Origin: Paludibacteraceae bacterium
GTDB lineage: Bacteria > Bacteroidota > Bacteroidia > Bacteroidales > Paludibacteraceae
Assembly (NCBI GenBank): GCA_905235505.1
Contig: CAJOMJ010000015.1
Location: 1 to 64,000 of the forward strand
Length of the DNA stretch: 64,000 nucleotides
Direction of reading: 5' to 3'
Part shown: piece by piece, positions 42,024 to 50,747 of the stretch
How the letters are laid out: every line of letters begins with the position of its first letter
How positions within the stretch are numbered: position 1 is the stretch's first letter
Program-made: the position numbers and the translations under genes
Notes under the pieces: model-generated
What the model saw: the letters and a program-made list of their open reading frames with translations, nothing else
What the model was told of the DNA's origin: nothing
Databases searched by the model: none

Positions 42024-42157
42024 TTTATTCTCTCTTCCTGCTGAATAGTATAAAGCGTCAACTCCGTATCTTCTGCAAAAGTTGAATAACCAAATTATCC
42101 AGACTTACACCTTCGGTTTGCATCTCTGTGGCTGATGGTATTTCCGGTTAATGTTTG
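42024..42157. repeat. flank repeat B, copy 1
   Basis: 134 bp with two mismatches to 41033-41166, one of them in a position that is synonymous for the AEDTELTLYT frame. It lies between the promoter at 42192-42223 and the first cassette lipoprotein, so it is the 5' part of the transcript. Confidence 0.95.
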
Positions 42158-42191
42158 TTGGTTGTTTGTTGTTTTTTTATCATTCAAAATG

Positions 42192-42223
42192 CAAAGATAT
42201 AAAGAAAAACCGAAATGAGCAAA
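42192..42223 (-). promoter_or_regulatory. promoter of the lipoprotein/GH95/giant protein unit
   Basis: On the minus strand TTTG (42223-42220), 20 bp, TATCTTTG (42199-42192): a full match to the Bacteroidetes consensus. No other strong promoter is seen down to the giant gene, so the unit probably runs from here to about 27966. Confidence 0.75.
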
Positions 42224-42320
42224 GGAAAAACAAAAGACCGTTACACGGCAGGTCCAACATCAAAGTGCAAATAGAAAAAATATTTGAAGAAGCAATTTAG
42301 GTTGTCGGCATTAATTTATG

Positions 42321-42408
42321 TGAAACAATGTAACAATGTAACAAAGTGAGATAAGGCGGTTATCTTAGATTTCTTTGGGGATATAGTTACATTATTACAT
42401 TGTTTCAT
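42321..42408. repeat. long stem-loop block 1
   Basis: The left arm at 42321-42342 (TGAAACAATGTAACAATGTAAC) is complementary to 42386-42408 over 22 bp with one mismatch. The loop carries a nested hairpin AGATAA-GGCGG-TTATCT (42349-42365). Each arm holds two copies of an ACAATGTA-type unit. Confidence 0.85.
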
Positions 42409-42411
42409 AAG

Positions 42412-42440
42412 AAAACACTGTTTTGCGTGTTTTGTTTTTT
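42412..42440 (+). terminator. terminator-like hairpin with T6
   Basis: AAAACAC (42412-42418) pairs with GTGTTTT (42427-42433), followed by GTTTTTT. It reads as a terminator on the plus strand, directly after stem-loop block 1, but no plus-strand gene precedes it. It might end a small RNA containing block 1. Confidence 0.4.
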
Positions 42441-42526
42441 AGAAATCGGGGATTTTTTTGTGAGTTTTGGGATATTTTGCTTAAACAAACGGTGAAAATA
42501 AGTGCGAAATTCAAGAGAAAAATATG

Positions 42527-42610
42527 AAACAATGTCACAATGTCACATTTGCACCCGAAAAGGGGTAGATAACTCTAATATTGCCCTTTTGTGACATTGT
42601 GACATTGTGA
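42527..42610. repeat. long stem-loop block 2, related to block 1
   Basis: ACAATGTCACAATGTCACA (42529-42547) pairs perfectly with TGTGACATTGTGACATTGT (42590-42608). An inner stem AAAAGGG (42558-42564) / CCCTTTT (42584-42590) continues the structure. Compared with block 1 the unit is changed from GTAAC to GTCAC on one arm and matched from GTTAC to GTGAC on the other. The rest of 42158-42663 shows no gene. Confidence 0.85.
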
Positions 42611-42663
42611 CACATAAAATAATGCTCATATCTCAATAAACATATTGTGCATAGTACAAATAT

Positions 42664-42690
42664 GAAGAGGCACCGCTATGGCACCTCTTC
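42664..42690 (-). terminator. terminator of the GH97 gene
   Basis: On the minus-strand RNA, GAAGAGGUGCC pairs with GGUGCCUCUUC over 11 bp including two G-U pairs. On the plus strand these would be mismatches, so the structure is meant for the minus transcript. It lies 25 bp after the GH97 stop; the following T content is modest. Confidence 0.6.
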
Positions 42691-42715
42691 AAGAAAATAT
42701 ATGTCTTGTATAGAA

Positions 42716-44671
42716 CTATTTCTCCGGTGTGAGCACCACGACGAAGCCGCCGCCTGACTGCATGGCAAAAGCGGTCTGGCAGGCAGCATTCACAGTGGTC
42801 AGTTGATGTTCGTAGAGGGCGGCATCGGTGTCGCAGTCGGGCGAGTCGGTGAACAGTTCGGCAGTATAGTTGACACCTTGCGGTAGGAAAGAGAAGTCAA
42901 CCGTAAGGTCGCGTTTGTCCCAGTTGTTGATGCCGCCGATGTACCACTTGTCGCCGGTCTGCTTTGCCATCACGGCATATTGCCCTATCTTGCCTTCGAG
43001 GGCGAGGGTCTTGTCCCATGTGACAGGCACGGCCGACAGATAGCCGAGCACGGCGGAGTCTTTTCTGTATTCGTCAGGTGAGTCGCAGAGCATGGCGAAA
43101 GGCTGGTCAAGGATGACATAGAGTGCGAGTTCCTGGGCGCGCGTGCCGAGAGTGGAAGGCAGACCCGGGTCGCGGGGCACAAACACATCGCGGTTGCAGT
43201 TGCGCATGCTGCCCGGAGTATAATCCATCGGACCTGCGAGTTGGCGTGAGAAGACGAACTCCGTGCGATAACGCGGGTTGCTGGTAGTATCCCATTTGCA
43301 GCATTCTTCGCCGCGCACGGCCTCGTAATTGAGCACATTGGGATACTCGCGGCTCAGCCCTGTAGGCTTGCTGCACCCGTGGAAATCCACAAGCAGCCGG
43401 TTGTCGGCACAACGCTTTGCCATCATCTCGTAGGCACCCTGCATGATATCGTCGTCACGGTCAAAGAAGTCGATTTTCACACCTTTGGCACCCCACGAAG
43501 CGATAGTGTCAAGATAAGCCGGGTCGTCGATGATAGCACATGCCCCGAGCCAGAGCCATACACCCACGTTCTTCTCTTCGCCATAGCGGATAACCTCGTG
43601 AATGTCGATATGCTTTCTCAGGTGAGTGGGTTTGAAGAGGTCGTTCCACCCTGCATCCACCAAGAGGTATTCGAGATTGTTCTCCGAAGCGAAGTCGATA
43701 TAGTATTTATACATCTCGGTAGAGGTGCGCCGGCAGTCGAATGGTGCATTTTCCAGTATATGGCAGTGCCACCACTCCCAAGTTGCCTTACCCGGGCGGA
43801 TCCAGTCAGTGTTTTTTATCTTACATTCGGGCGAGAGAAGCCATATCATCTCGTTGGTGAGCAGAGTGCGGTCATCATCGGTGGTCATCAGTATGCGCCA
43901 AGGGAATTTATGGTTGGCGGGTACGCGTGCCATATACGGATGGCGCTCTGTGGCAACAAGTACGAATCCCCAACTGCCGAGTTCTACCTTAGAAGGCGAA
44001 TAAGCCCAATAACCGTTGAGACCTTCATCGGTCTTCAGGAGAAACATACCCGGGTAGTCGTGCAGGTCGGCTTCTGCCACTATGTGTGTAAGTTGGTGTT
44101 TGTTATCAACGAAAGGTGTAGGAGTCTGCGCATACCGTCCTACCGGAATCTTGCTTACGGCATCGTAATACTTGTTGTCGAGTTCCCAAGAAGTGAAGGT
44201 GATGGTGTCACCCCAGAATACAGACGGGTCGGAGAGGAGATGAAAAGGCGCATACTCTTCGGTGACGGTGAGCGTATCCCGCTTGCTACCCTTGCCCACG
44301 AAGCGGTAGGCGAGACCTGAGTCGTACATACGGAAGACAAGCTGGTAGTCAGGATACGAGAGAGTGACGGAGTTGTATTCGTCTTTTATCTCGCGGTTCT
44401 TGCCATAAAGAGGGTGCTGCACTTTGCGTGTTCGGGAGGTTTTGTAAGTGCAGGCTCGTTGGTTGCCCCATTGCGTATTATCATCGAAACTGATGGTAGG
44501 GCATGCGTTTTCTACCACAGGCTGATTCTTGAACGAAAGCGAGTATGCGCCTGTGTTAATATTGATAACAGCAACGGTGTTCATGTCGGGCGAAGTGAGT
44601 ACAACCTCGTTCTCGCACGAAGAAAGCAGGCAGAGAAGTGCTGCAATCGGGAATAATGATAAGTGTTTCAT
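42716..44671 (-). CDS. GH97 lipoprotein, probable retaining alpha-galactosidase
   Basis: 651 residues with a lipoprotein signal (FPIAALLCLLSSC). GH97 layout: N-terminal beta-super-sandwich, catalytic barrel and C-terminal beta domain. In the barrel WEWWHCH, YLLVDAGWND, GVWLWLGA, GAKGVKIDFFDRDDD and NVLNYEAVRGEE are visible. GH97 holds inverting alpha-glucosidases (SusB type) and retaining alpha-galactosidases; the retaining group has an aspartate nucleophile at the KIDF position (Asp401 here) and a glutamate about 49 residues on (Glu450 here), as seen. This and the alpha-galactosidase neighbours favour alpha-galactosidase. It has its own -7 element and terminator. Confidence 0.9.
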   Translation of the reverse strand: MKHLSLFPIAALLCLLSSCENEVVLTSPDMNTVAVININTGAYSLSFKNQPVVENACPTISFDDNTQWGNQRACTYKTSRTRKVQHPLYGKNREIKDEYNSVTLSYPDYQLVFRMYDSGLAYRFVGKGSKRDTLTVTEEYAPFHLLSDPSVFWGDTITFTSWELDNKYYDAVSKIPVGRYAQTPTPFVDNKHQLTHIVAEADLHDYPGMFLLKTDEGLNGYWAYSPSKVELGSWGFVLVATERHPYMARVPANHKFPWRILMTTDDDRTLLTNEMIWLLSPECKIKNTDWIRPGKATWEWWHCHILENAPFDCRRTSTEMYKYYIDFASENNLEYLLVDAGWNDLFKPTHLRKHIDIHEVIRYGEEKNVGVWLWLGACAIIDDPAYLDTIASWGAKGVKIDFFDRDDDIMQGAYEMMAKRCADNRLLVDFHGCSKPTGLSREYPNVLNYEAVRGEECCKWDTTSNPRYRTEFVFSRQLAGPMDYTPGSMRNCNRDVFVPRDPGLPSTLGTRAQELALYVILDQPFAMLCDSPDEYRKDSAVLGYLSAVPVTWDKTLALEGKIGQYAVMAKQTGDKWYIGGINNWDKRDLTVDFSFLPQGVNYTAELFTDSPDCDTDAALYEHQLTTVNAACQTAFAMQSGGGFVVVLTPEK

Positions 44672-44702
44672 GATTTGGTGATTTTAGTGGTGAATAGTGT
44701 GG

Positions 44703-44710
44703 CAAAGTTA
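44703..44710 (-). promoter_or_regulatory. candidate -7 element of the GH97 gene
   Basis: TAACTTTG on the minus strand, about 32 bp before the GH97 start. No clear -33 element. The 293-bp gap 44672-44964 otherwise holds one short palindromic repeat (44785-44812) and the C10 protease promoter. Confidence 0.5.
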
Positions 44711-44784
44711 CACAAAATATCTCATATAAGATAATACCCTTGTTTTTGAACAATATGGATGATGTTTCGAAACCCTGAAAGAGT

Positions 44785-44812
44785 GGAGGCGTGACTGTGT
44801 CATCTCTCTACG
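44785..44812. repeat. GTAGAGA-type short palindromic repeat
   Basis: Read on the minus strand it starts CGTAGAGA and ends GTCACGCCTCC, aligning with the element at 57396-57420 (CGTAGAGACGCGACA to GTCACGCC). Degenerate copy. Confidence 0.5.
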
Positions 44813-44863
44813 GGCAACGTAAACATGATAATTTCTTGTCACTGCGAAAAACTACTCTGACTA

Positions 44864-44894
44864 TTGCATATATGAGAAAGTGTTTGTATTTTTG
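44864..44894 (+). promoter_or_regulatory. promoter of the C10 protease
   Basis: TTG (44864-44866), 20 bp, TATTTTTG (44887-44894). The leader would be about 65 nt. Confidence 0.7.
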
Positions 44895-44964
44895 TAGTGC
44901 AAATATCCGAAAATAAGCGTATTATCCATAGTAAGAGCACAAACACTCATAATTGTCATATTGT

Positions 44965-47451
44965 ATGAAACATTATTTCTCTTTTGCAGTGGCATGCATG
45001 GTATCGGCAGTGGCAGTTGCCTCAGAAATCAGTGTCGGGCAGGCTAAGACTATAGCACAATCTTTCTTGAATGACATGCAGCAAAGCAGCGGCGTGCGCA
45101 AGTCTGATTCACGCACAGCAGACAAGACCATAAATCTTCAGGAGACCTACACGGGTACGTCTGCATACTATGCCTTTAATATTACCGGACAAGATGGTGG
45201 TTTTGTGTTGGTGGCTTCAGACGATGAAGCACAGAATAAGGTGCTTGCCTACTCTGAGAATGGCAGGTTCGACCGTAAGACAATGCCTGCGCATGTGAGT
45301 TGGTGGTTAGAACAATATGAGCATACCGACTACTCTGCAGCAAGACAGAGCAGAAAAGTTGTTAGCGGGGAGTCACATTCGGTAGAGCCAATGGTTCAGA
45401 CCGAGTGGGCGCAGGGGGACCCTTATAACCTGCAGACACCTGTAGTGTCGGGCAGCCGTTGTGCTACAGGGTGCGTGGCAACGGCTTGGGCGCAACTGCT
45501 CTATTTCCATAAGTATCCGGCACAAGCAAAGGGCTCTCACGGTTACTACTGGAACAACCAATATCTTCACACGGAGTTTGCCCAACCATACGATTGGGGG
45601 CACATGCTACTAAAATACGGCGCCTCTGCCACTGAGGAAGAGCGGCAGGCAGTAGCACTATTGATGAGCGACATAGGTATAGCCTCGGAGTTGCAGTATG
45701 GTGTAGATGCAACCGGCGGACACGAATACAACTCGCTACATTCGATGGTTGAACATTTCGGTTATGACCCCTCTGCAGAGATACGCTATCGTGACCTGTT
45801 CGATGTGGTTGACTGGCAAGACATGTTGCGCAAGAATCTTGACGAAGGGTTACCGCTATATTATGGCGGATATAGTAACGACGGAGGACATGCGTTTGTA
45901 TGTGACGGATACGATGGCGAGTACTTCCACTTCAACTTCGGTTGGAACGGAGGCTACAACGGTTTCTATATCTTCAACAAACTACATGGCAACTACAACA
46001 ACCGCCAATGCGCCGTATTCAATTTCCAACCCGACAAAGGCGGAAAACAGGAGCATACACTCACTCTCTCGAGCGATGTGCAACTCACGCGCAGCAGAGA
46101 GGTGCGTTGCGGAGCGATATATACAGGTCTGTACGACTCCATTTCATTCCAAGTGGGTCTGTTCTTTGAGAATATCAACACACCTGATTCTCTGCCGTGT
46201 CTGATGCGCACATACGACAACAGTACAACTAATACGGGCTTGCAGCAGTTTGGCATCATGCCGTACGCACTCAGCAAGAGCAACGACAACGGCACATACA
46301 AAGTATATTACAGGTATCGCAACGACACTGCCGACACATGGCGCGACTTCTACTATCCGCACGGTGTGAAGCGGTATATCGTAATAGAAGTGGAAGACGG
46401 CAAAGGTACCGTGGTGAGTGAAGATTCTCTTGACACTTCTATCTCCTTCGAGCAAGACGGCATACACTACAACTTGCTGAGCGAATACTTCCGCGAGGTG
46501 GAGGTGGCAAGATATAATTATTCTAAATCCGACTACCTGATACCCGGCTCTATTATAAGAAACGGAGTAGAATATAAAGTCAGGTCAGTTGCCGACAGCG
46601 CTTTCCTCGGTTGCAACCGTCTGCAGCAATTGGAACTCGGAGAAGGAGTAGCGAGCATAGGTACCGGAGCATTTGCGCAATGCACCCGTCTCGAACAAAT
46701 AGTGTTGCCTTCCACTATGCTCAGCATAGAAAACAATACTTTCGCAGGCGACACCAAACTGACTCATATACGCTCTCTTGCCCTCACACCGCCCGAACTG
46801 AAAGGCACTACCGTATTCCAACGCAACCGAATCAAACAGATGATGCTGTGGGTAAGTTGCGAAGCAAGCAGCAACTACAAAGCCGTAAATATCTGGAACG
46901 ATATGCAGATGCTTACCTCCGACTATTTCATGTCTCTGACTATTGACGGCGAGGGCGAAGTCAATGTCAGTGCAGTAGGATGCGACAGTCTGCAACTTGT
47001 TGCCACTGCTGCCGGGCACTACCTTTTCGCAGGGTGGAACAACCAAGCCGATACCGACACGCTGATTGTCGTACTTGAGAATGACTCCGCTATAGTTGCA
47101 TCGTTCAATCCTGAGGTATATGCAGTAAGGTTCTATAGTGAAGGAGAACTGCTAAAGACTGACTCTGTGGAGGCATACAAGGCTGCCGTTGCACCCGAAC
47201 CGCCGGTTATAGAAGGGTATATGTTCACAGGTTGGGACAAAGACTTCTCGTCGGTATTGGCAGACTTGGATGTAAATGCTGTTTATGAACTTGAGAGCGG
47301 TGTGGAAGATATTGCTGTTATTGCAAACGCAGACGTAACAATCTATACCATTGACGGCAGAAAGATTTCCGACTCTGACAAGCATAACCTGACAGCAGGA
47401 GTTTACATACTCCGTGCAGGCACACAGGCGCTAAAGATAGTCATTAAATAA
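44965..47451 (+). CDS. C10 family cysteine protease with LRR and InlB-type repeat
   Basis: 828 residues from the ATG at 44965 (MKHYFSFAVACMVSAVAVA signal peptide); a TTG 12 bases earlier is not needed. A Spi-like propeptide (ISVGQAKTIAQSFL, GGFVLVASDDE) precedes the streptopain/interpain domain with Cys170 (TGCVATAWAQ), His309 (GGHAFVCDGY) and the FNFGWNGGYNG motif. Then come a BspA-type LRR_5 segment (SVADSAFLGCNRLQQLELGE, SIGTGAFAQCTRLEQIVLPS), an InlB B-like repeat (YMFTGWDKDFSSV) and a C-terminal tail (VTIYTIDGRKISDSD) typical of secreted Bacteroidales proteins. It would be secreted as a zymogen and cleave host or dietary protein. Its stop overlaps that of the convergent epimerase gene by 8 bp. 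Confidence 0.92.
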   Translation: MKHYFSFAVACMVSAVAVASEISVGQAKTIAQSFLNDMQQSSGVRKSDSRTADKTINLQETYTGTSAYYAFNITGQDGGFVLVASDDEAQNKVLAYSENGRFDRKTMPAHVSWWLEQYEHTDYSAARQSRKVVSGESHSVEPMVQTEWAQGDPYNLQTPVVSGSRCATGCVATAWAQLLYFHKYPAQAKGSHGYYWNNQYLHTEFAQPYDWGHMLLKYGASATEEERQAVALLMSDIGIASELQYGVDATGGHEYNSLHSMVEHFGYDPSAEIRYRDLFDVVDWQDMLRKNLDEGLPLYYGGYSNDGGHAFVCDGYDGEYFHFNFGWNGGYNGFYIFNKLHGNYNNRQCAVFNFQPDKGGKQEHTLTLSSDVQLTRSREVRCGAIYTGLYDSISFQVGLFFENINTPDSLPCLMRTYDNSTTNTGLQQFGIMPYALSKSNDNGTYKVYYRYRNDTADTWRDFYYPHGVKRYIVIEVEDGKGTVVSEDSLDTSISFEQDGIHYNLLSEYFREVEVARYNYSKSDYLIPGSIIRNGVEYKVRSVADSAFLGCNRLQQLELGEGVASIGTGAFAQCTRLEQIVLPSTMLSIENNTFAGDTKLTHIRSLALTPPELKGTTVFQRNRIKQMMLWVSCEASSNYKAVNIWNDMQMLTSDYFMSLTIDGEGEVNVSAVGCDSLQLVATAAGHYLFAGWNNQADTDTLIVVLENDSAIVASFNPEVYAVRFYSEGELLKTDSVEAYKAAVAPEPPVIEGYMFTGWDKDFSSVLADLDVNAVYELESGVEDIAVIANADVTIYTIDGRKISDSDKHNLTAGVYILRAGTQALKIVIK

Positions 47452-48466
47452 CGCCGAATTTATATACTATCTGATGCCGGTACTCCTCCTCCGGTGTTAG
47501 GGTGCATTGCGGGAATTGAGGCTGGTTAGGTGTGTCAGGAGCAAACTGTGCTTCAAGTGCAATACCGTCAGCAGGCTGCGCATTTCTCCCTAAACGGGTA
47601 GGAAAGGATGAGTCAAGGAAACCACCCGAATAGATTTGCACCGCAGGATATGTGGAATACAGCGTCACACTGCGACCTGAGTTTTCCGACCTGAGTTCCG
47701 CCATGAGTCTGCTTTGTTTCTCCCCACCCTGCCCCGTACTGAATAAGTAGCAGTGGTTATATCCGCGATTCCAGCTGAACTGCTCCATATCGAAGTTGAT
47801 ACCCTCACCTACTTGCTTGCCTTTGGAGAAATCAAAGGGCGTATCTGCGACATCAAGCACCTTGCCCGTAGGAAGAAACTCCTGGTTTGATTCGAGCATA
47901 CGAGTTGAGGGTATATAGAGACGGTGCGAATATATATCGCCGCAACCATTGAGATTGAAATATGCGTGATTGGTGAGGTTGAGAACAGTAAGTGCATCGG
48001 TAGTCGCACGATAGTCTATCTTCACTGCGAGGTCGGCAGTCAGGGTATAACTCACCAATATATCCACGTTAGCAGGAAAACCGCCTTCGCCGTCTTTGCT
48101 GAGATAGTGGAAAGTGACGCTGTCCGGCGTTCTGCTCACTATGTCGAACACACGGAAACTCATACCGCTCGGACCTGAGTGATTGGAGTTGTTGCCGTCG
48201 TTAATCTCAAGTTGGCATGTCTTACCCCCGATACAGAACCTGCCTTTTCTTATGCGGTTGGCATACCGCCCTACGGTTCGCCCCATATAGTTAGGGTCTG
48301 CCATCATGGCTTCTATATTATCGTACCCGAGAATGACCTCACCAAGTGCACCATAGCGGTCGGGCATCATGGCGGAGAGCCAGGTAGCGCCGTAGTTACA
48401 CACCTCTATTGAGGCACCCGAAGAGTGAGTGAGACGAATGACTTCTATGTCAGGTTGCGGTGTCAC
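47444..48466 (-). CDS. galM: aldose 1-epimerase (galactose mutarotase)
   Basis: 340 residues, no signal peptide. It interconverts alpha and beta anomers of galactose or glucose. GalM motifs are present: YGATWLSAMMPDR, GRYANRI, the His in NSNHSGP, the catalytic His in LNLTNHAYFNL, and the catalytic Glu in GIALEAQFAPDTPNQP. The start overlaps the stop of the secreted alpha-galactosidase gene by 4 bp (ATGA), so the two are co-translated: galactose released by that enzyme is then epimerised for entry into the Leloir pathway. It is the last gene of the locus 2 operon. Confidence 0.94.
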   Translation of the reverse strand: MTPQPDIEVIRLTHSSGASIEVCNYGATWLSAMMPDRYGALGEVILGYDNIEAMMADPNYMGRTVGRYANRIRKGRFCIGGKTCQLEINDGNNSNHSGPSGMSFRVFDIVSRTPDSVTFHYLSKDGEGGFPANVDILVSYTLTADLAVKIDYRATTDALTVLNLTNHAYFNLNGCGDIYSHRLYIPSTRMLESNQEFLPTGKVLDVADTPFDFSKGKQVGEGINFDMEQFSWNRGYNHCYLFSTGQGGEKQSRLMAELRSENSGRSVTLYSTYPAVQIYSGGFLDSSFPTRLGRNAQPADGIALEAQFAPDTPNQPQFPQCTLTPEEEYRHQIVYKFGVI

Positions 48467-50709
48467 TGCTTGATAAACTCAGAGATATAAACACAGTCAT
48501 CGCCCAAAGCACGGATAAGATAAGTGCCTGAAGGCAACTGACTGACATCTATCTTACTGACATTGCCATAGCGGGCAACCAGCGAACCTGAGAAAGAATA
48601 TACAAATATCTCGCTCAGGTTTGGCACCGACAAGCGCAAGGATGAATCAGTGGGATTAGGCGAGCAGAGAAACCTCTCAACCCTCATGTTGTCAACAGCA
48701 GTTTCGGACGGGATAGTGCCCTTGTATATCTTCAGTATGTGGCAGTCCTGCGCCGGCACCAACTCTTGTGCGAACTCTTTGGCATATACGGCAGAGCCGA
48801 GAAACAGTTCTTCCACGACCATAGAGTCGGCAGTGGAAATGCCCAAGTCAACAAAGTCAACCTGCATTCTTGTCTTTCGCCCCTCCCAATTGAAGAGGGC
48901 TACATAGCAAGTATCGTCAACAAAGGTGTAGTAGCGGTCGGTAGCCGTGTTGGCTGTGGTTTTGGTGTTGAGGGGGCGGAAAGCCTTGGTCTCGCGTGCC
49001 ATCTGCATAAGAGACGGGTTGTCCAGTAGTTGCATTGCCCTTTGTTTGGCACCATCATCGCCTGAGTTGGAGTAGTCGTCGCCAATACAGAGCATACCGG
49101 TTACGAGAGCAGAAGCCAGACGCACACGGTTGGTCTGAATATTATAGCCTTTGAAGACGATATTGTCGGGGTCGTTGAAGTGATATACATGGTCGAGCCA
49201 CCAGCCATAGGTTGTGGAGTTGAGAGTATATTCCGAGTTGCCGATTGAACCGTAGGCATCGCATGCTATACGCCGCCCGTGAGCGAACTGCGCAGGGAAG
49301 AGGGGAGCGATGGAGAGATTCAGATACATCTTGCCTTCAGCCAGCGAGTCGAGATATGCCATACCTTGGCAATATGCCTCCACACCTGTGGTCACATTAT
49401 TGTCGTACCACGAGTCAGCCTCCAGTATGCCATGATCCATGAAATCAAGTTTGAGGAACTCGTAGCCCCAATAGTGGAAGTTATTCATGAAATGCACCAT
49501 ACGCGCCTTTGTGGCAGGGTGTGTAGGGTCGCAGGCTGTGGCACCTGTACGCTTGATAGGTTTACCGTTGGCATAGAGCCAGATATCCTTGTATTTGACA
49601 TCGGTAGTTCCTTCCACAATACGGTCGGGGTTGTTAGCCCAATCTACGAAAGGTGTCCAGTAGATACCTGCCTTCTGACCGTGTTGCTTGCAGTAATTGG
49701 TGAAGCGGCGCAGGTCAGAGGCTGAGATATTATCCCAATAGGAGTCCAGATCCATGTACATCGTTCCGTTGTTCTGGTATCCCCGCGTCATGAGACTATC
49801 GGCAATGAAGAGAGCCGACTGTGAAGCATTCATGTAGCGAATGGAAGTTTGAAGTACTCCCCAACTGTTCCACACGAAGGGTTTGCCGCCATCCCACGGC
49901 ATCTTGGGTGCAAGTACTACGCAGAGGTCGCCGAAGGTCTCCATGCCTGTACGCCAGTCGTCGAACATGCCCACCATATAGAGGGGAGATGAGACGGTAG
50001 TGCCCTGAACGGAGCCGTGAGGCAGAATGTCGCGCGTGCACCAGTCGCTTGCACCGGCAGCGGCAGTGAGCGACTTGAGAGTGTTGGTGCCTTCACCGAC
50101 AGATATGATAACCGATTTCCACTGTGTATGTTCTATTGAACCTACCACTATGCCCTCGTGAGTGTCGGCAGAATAAACTGCACCCACCTCATAACTGTTG
50201 GTGGTGTTGCCGAAAGCATTGGATTGGTATCGTATCCACTCATCGTTGTCGAAAGGCACGAAGAGTTGCCGGTTGTCGCCGTCACTGAGCAGAGTCACTG
50301 CTCCGCTTGTAGCTACGGGCGACATATAGTTTGAGCGGATAACACCCGCCGAGGATGTGAGTGTAAGTCGGGTCAGAATATAGTCTGCACCCTCGTAAAG
50401 GAAATACGAATGGCACACGTTTACCGTATCGTTTACTTTCGCCTGCACATCAACACGCCTGCCTGAACCGAAGTCATCGCTTACAGCCTCATCGGTTACA
50501 GATATTATCTGAAGTTCTGTCAAGTCTATTTGAGTACCGTCAAGTTTGAAGATACTCTTGTTATGAGAGAGAACAAGAGTATTATCCTTATAAACATTGC
50601 TCACGCCATTAGTGGAAGATACATTCAGGCGCCACTTGCCAACCGTATAGTCGGCAGCGAAAGCATTTGCTGCAAGGGCAAGACACAATATAAGTACGTT
50701 ACGTTTCAT
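48463..50709 (-). CDS. T9SS-secreted clan GH-D alpha-galactosidase
   Basis: 749 residues from MKRNVLILCLALAANAFA (a second ATG precedes it; the frame runs 17 codons further up through the terminator and is rejected). The barrel has PFVWNSWGVLQTS, MYMDLDSYWDN, KAGIYWTPFVDW, the nucleophile Asp in YEFLKLDFMDHG and the acid/base Asp in RRIACDAYGSI, an arrangement of clan GH-D (GH27/GH36-like). The exact family cannot be fixed by eye. The C-terminal 65 residues (CSPNPTDSSLRLSV to SQLPSGTYLIRALGDD) are a T9SS type A sorting domain, so the enzyme should be at the surface, acting on polymer or large oligosaccharide before import. The GH36 of the same locus is a different, periplasmic type. Confidence 0.87.
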   Translation of the reverse strand: MKRNVLILCLALAANAFAADYTVGKWRLNVSSTNGVSNVYKDNTLVLSHNKSIFKLDGTQIDLTELQIISVTDEAVSDDFGSGRRVDVQAKVNDTVNVCHSYFLYEGADYILTRLTLTSSAGVIRSNYMSPVATSGAVTLLSDGDNRQLFVPFDNDEWIRYQSNAFGNTTNSYEVGAVYSADTHEGIVVGSIEHTQWKSVIISVGEGTNTLKSLTAAAGASDWCTRDILPHGSVQGTTVSSPLYMVGMFDDWRTGMETFGDLCVVLAPKMPWDGGKPFVWNSWGVLQTSIRYMNASQSALFIADSLMTRGYQNNGTMYMDLDSYWDNISASDLRRFTNYCKQHGQKAGIYWTPFVDWANNPDRIVEGTTDVKYKDIWLYANGKPIKRTGATACDPTHPATKARMVHFMNNFHYWGYEFLKLDFMDHGILEADSWYDNNVTTGVEAYCQGMAYLDSLAEGKMYLNLSIAPLFPAQFAHGRRIACDAYGSIGNSEYTLNSTTYGWWLDHVYHFNDPDNIVFKGYNIQTNRVRLASALVTGMLCIGDDYSNSGDDGAKQRAMQLLDNPSLMQMARETKAFRPLNTKTTANTATDRYYTFVDDTCYVALFNWEGRKTRMQVDFVDLGISTADSMVVEELFLGSAVYAKEFAQELVPAQDCHILKIYKGTIPSETAVDNMRVERFLCSPNPTDSSLRLSVPNLSEIFVYSFSGSLVARYGNVSKIDVSQLPSGTYLIRALGDDCVYISEFIKQ

Positions 50710-50747
50710 CATGAAGAATTTTGTTGCAGTATGTGCAGAAATAGAGA

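Noticed and set aside
40145..42157. CRISPR array or diversity-generating retroelement
   Set aside because: Only two copies of each repeat, spacing of about 1 kb, no Cas genes, no reverse transcriptase and no adenine-biased variation.
42524..42568. 14-codon plus-strand ORF (MKQCHNVTFAPEKG) in stem-loop block 2
   Set aside because: It is fully explained by the repeat sequence and has no promoter or conserved context.
42321..42610. Invertible promoter flanked by inverted repeats
   Set aside because: Each arm pairs within its own block with a loop of about 43 nt, and no promoter lies in the loops; no recombinase gene is nearby.
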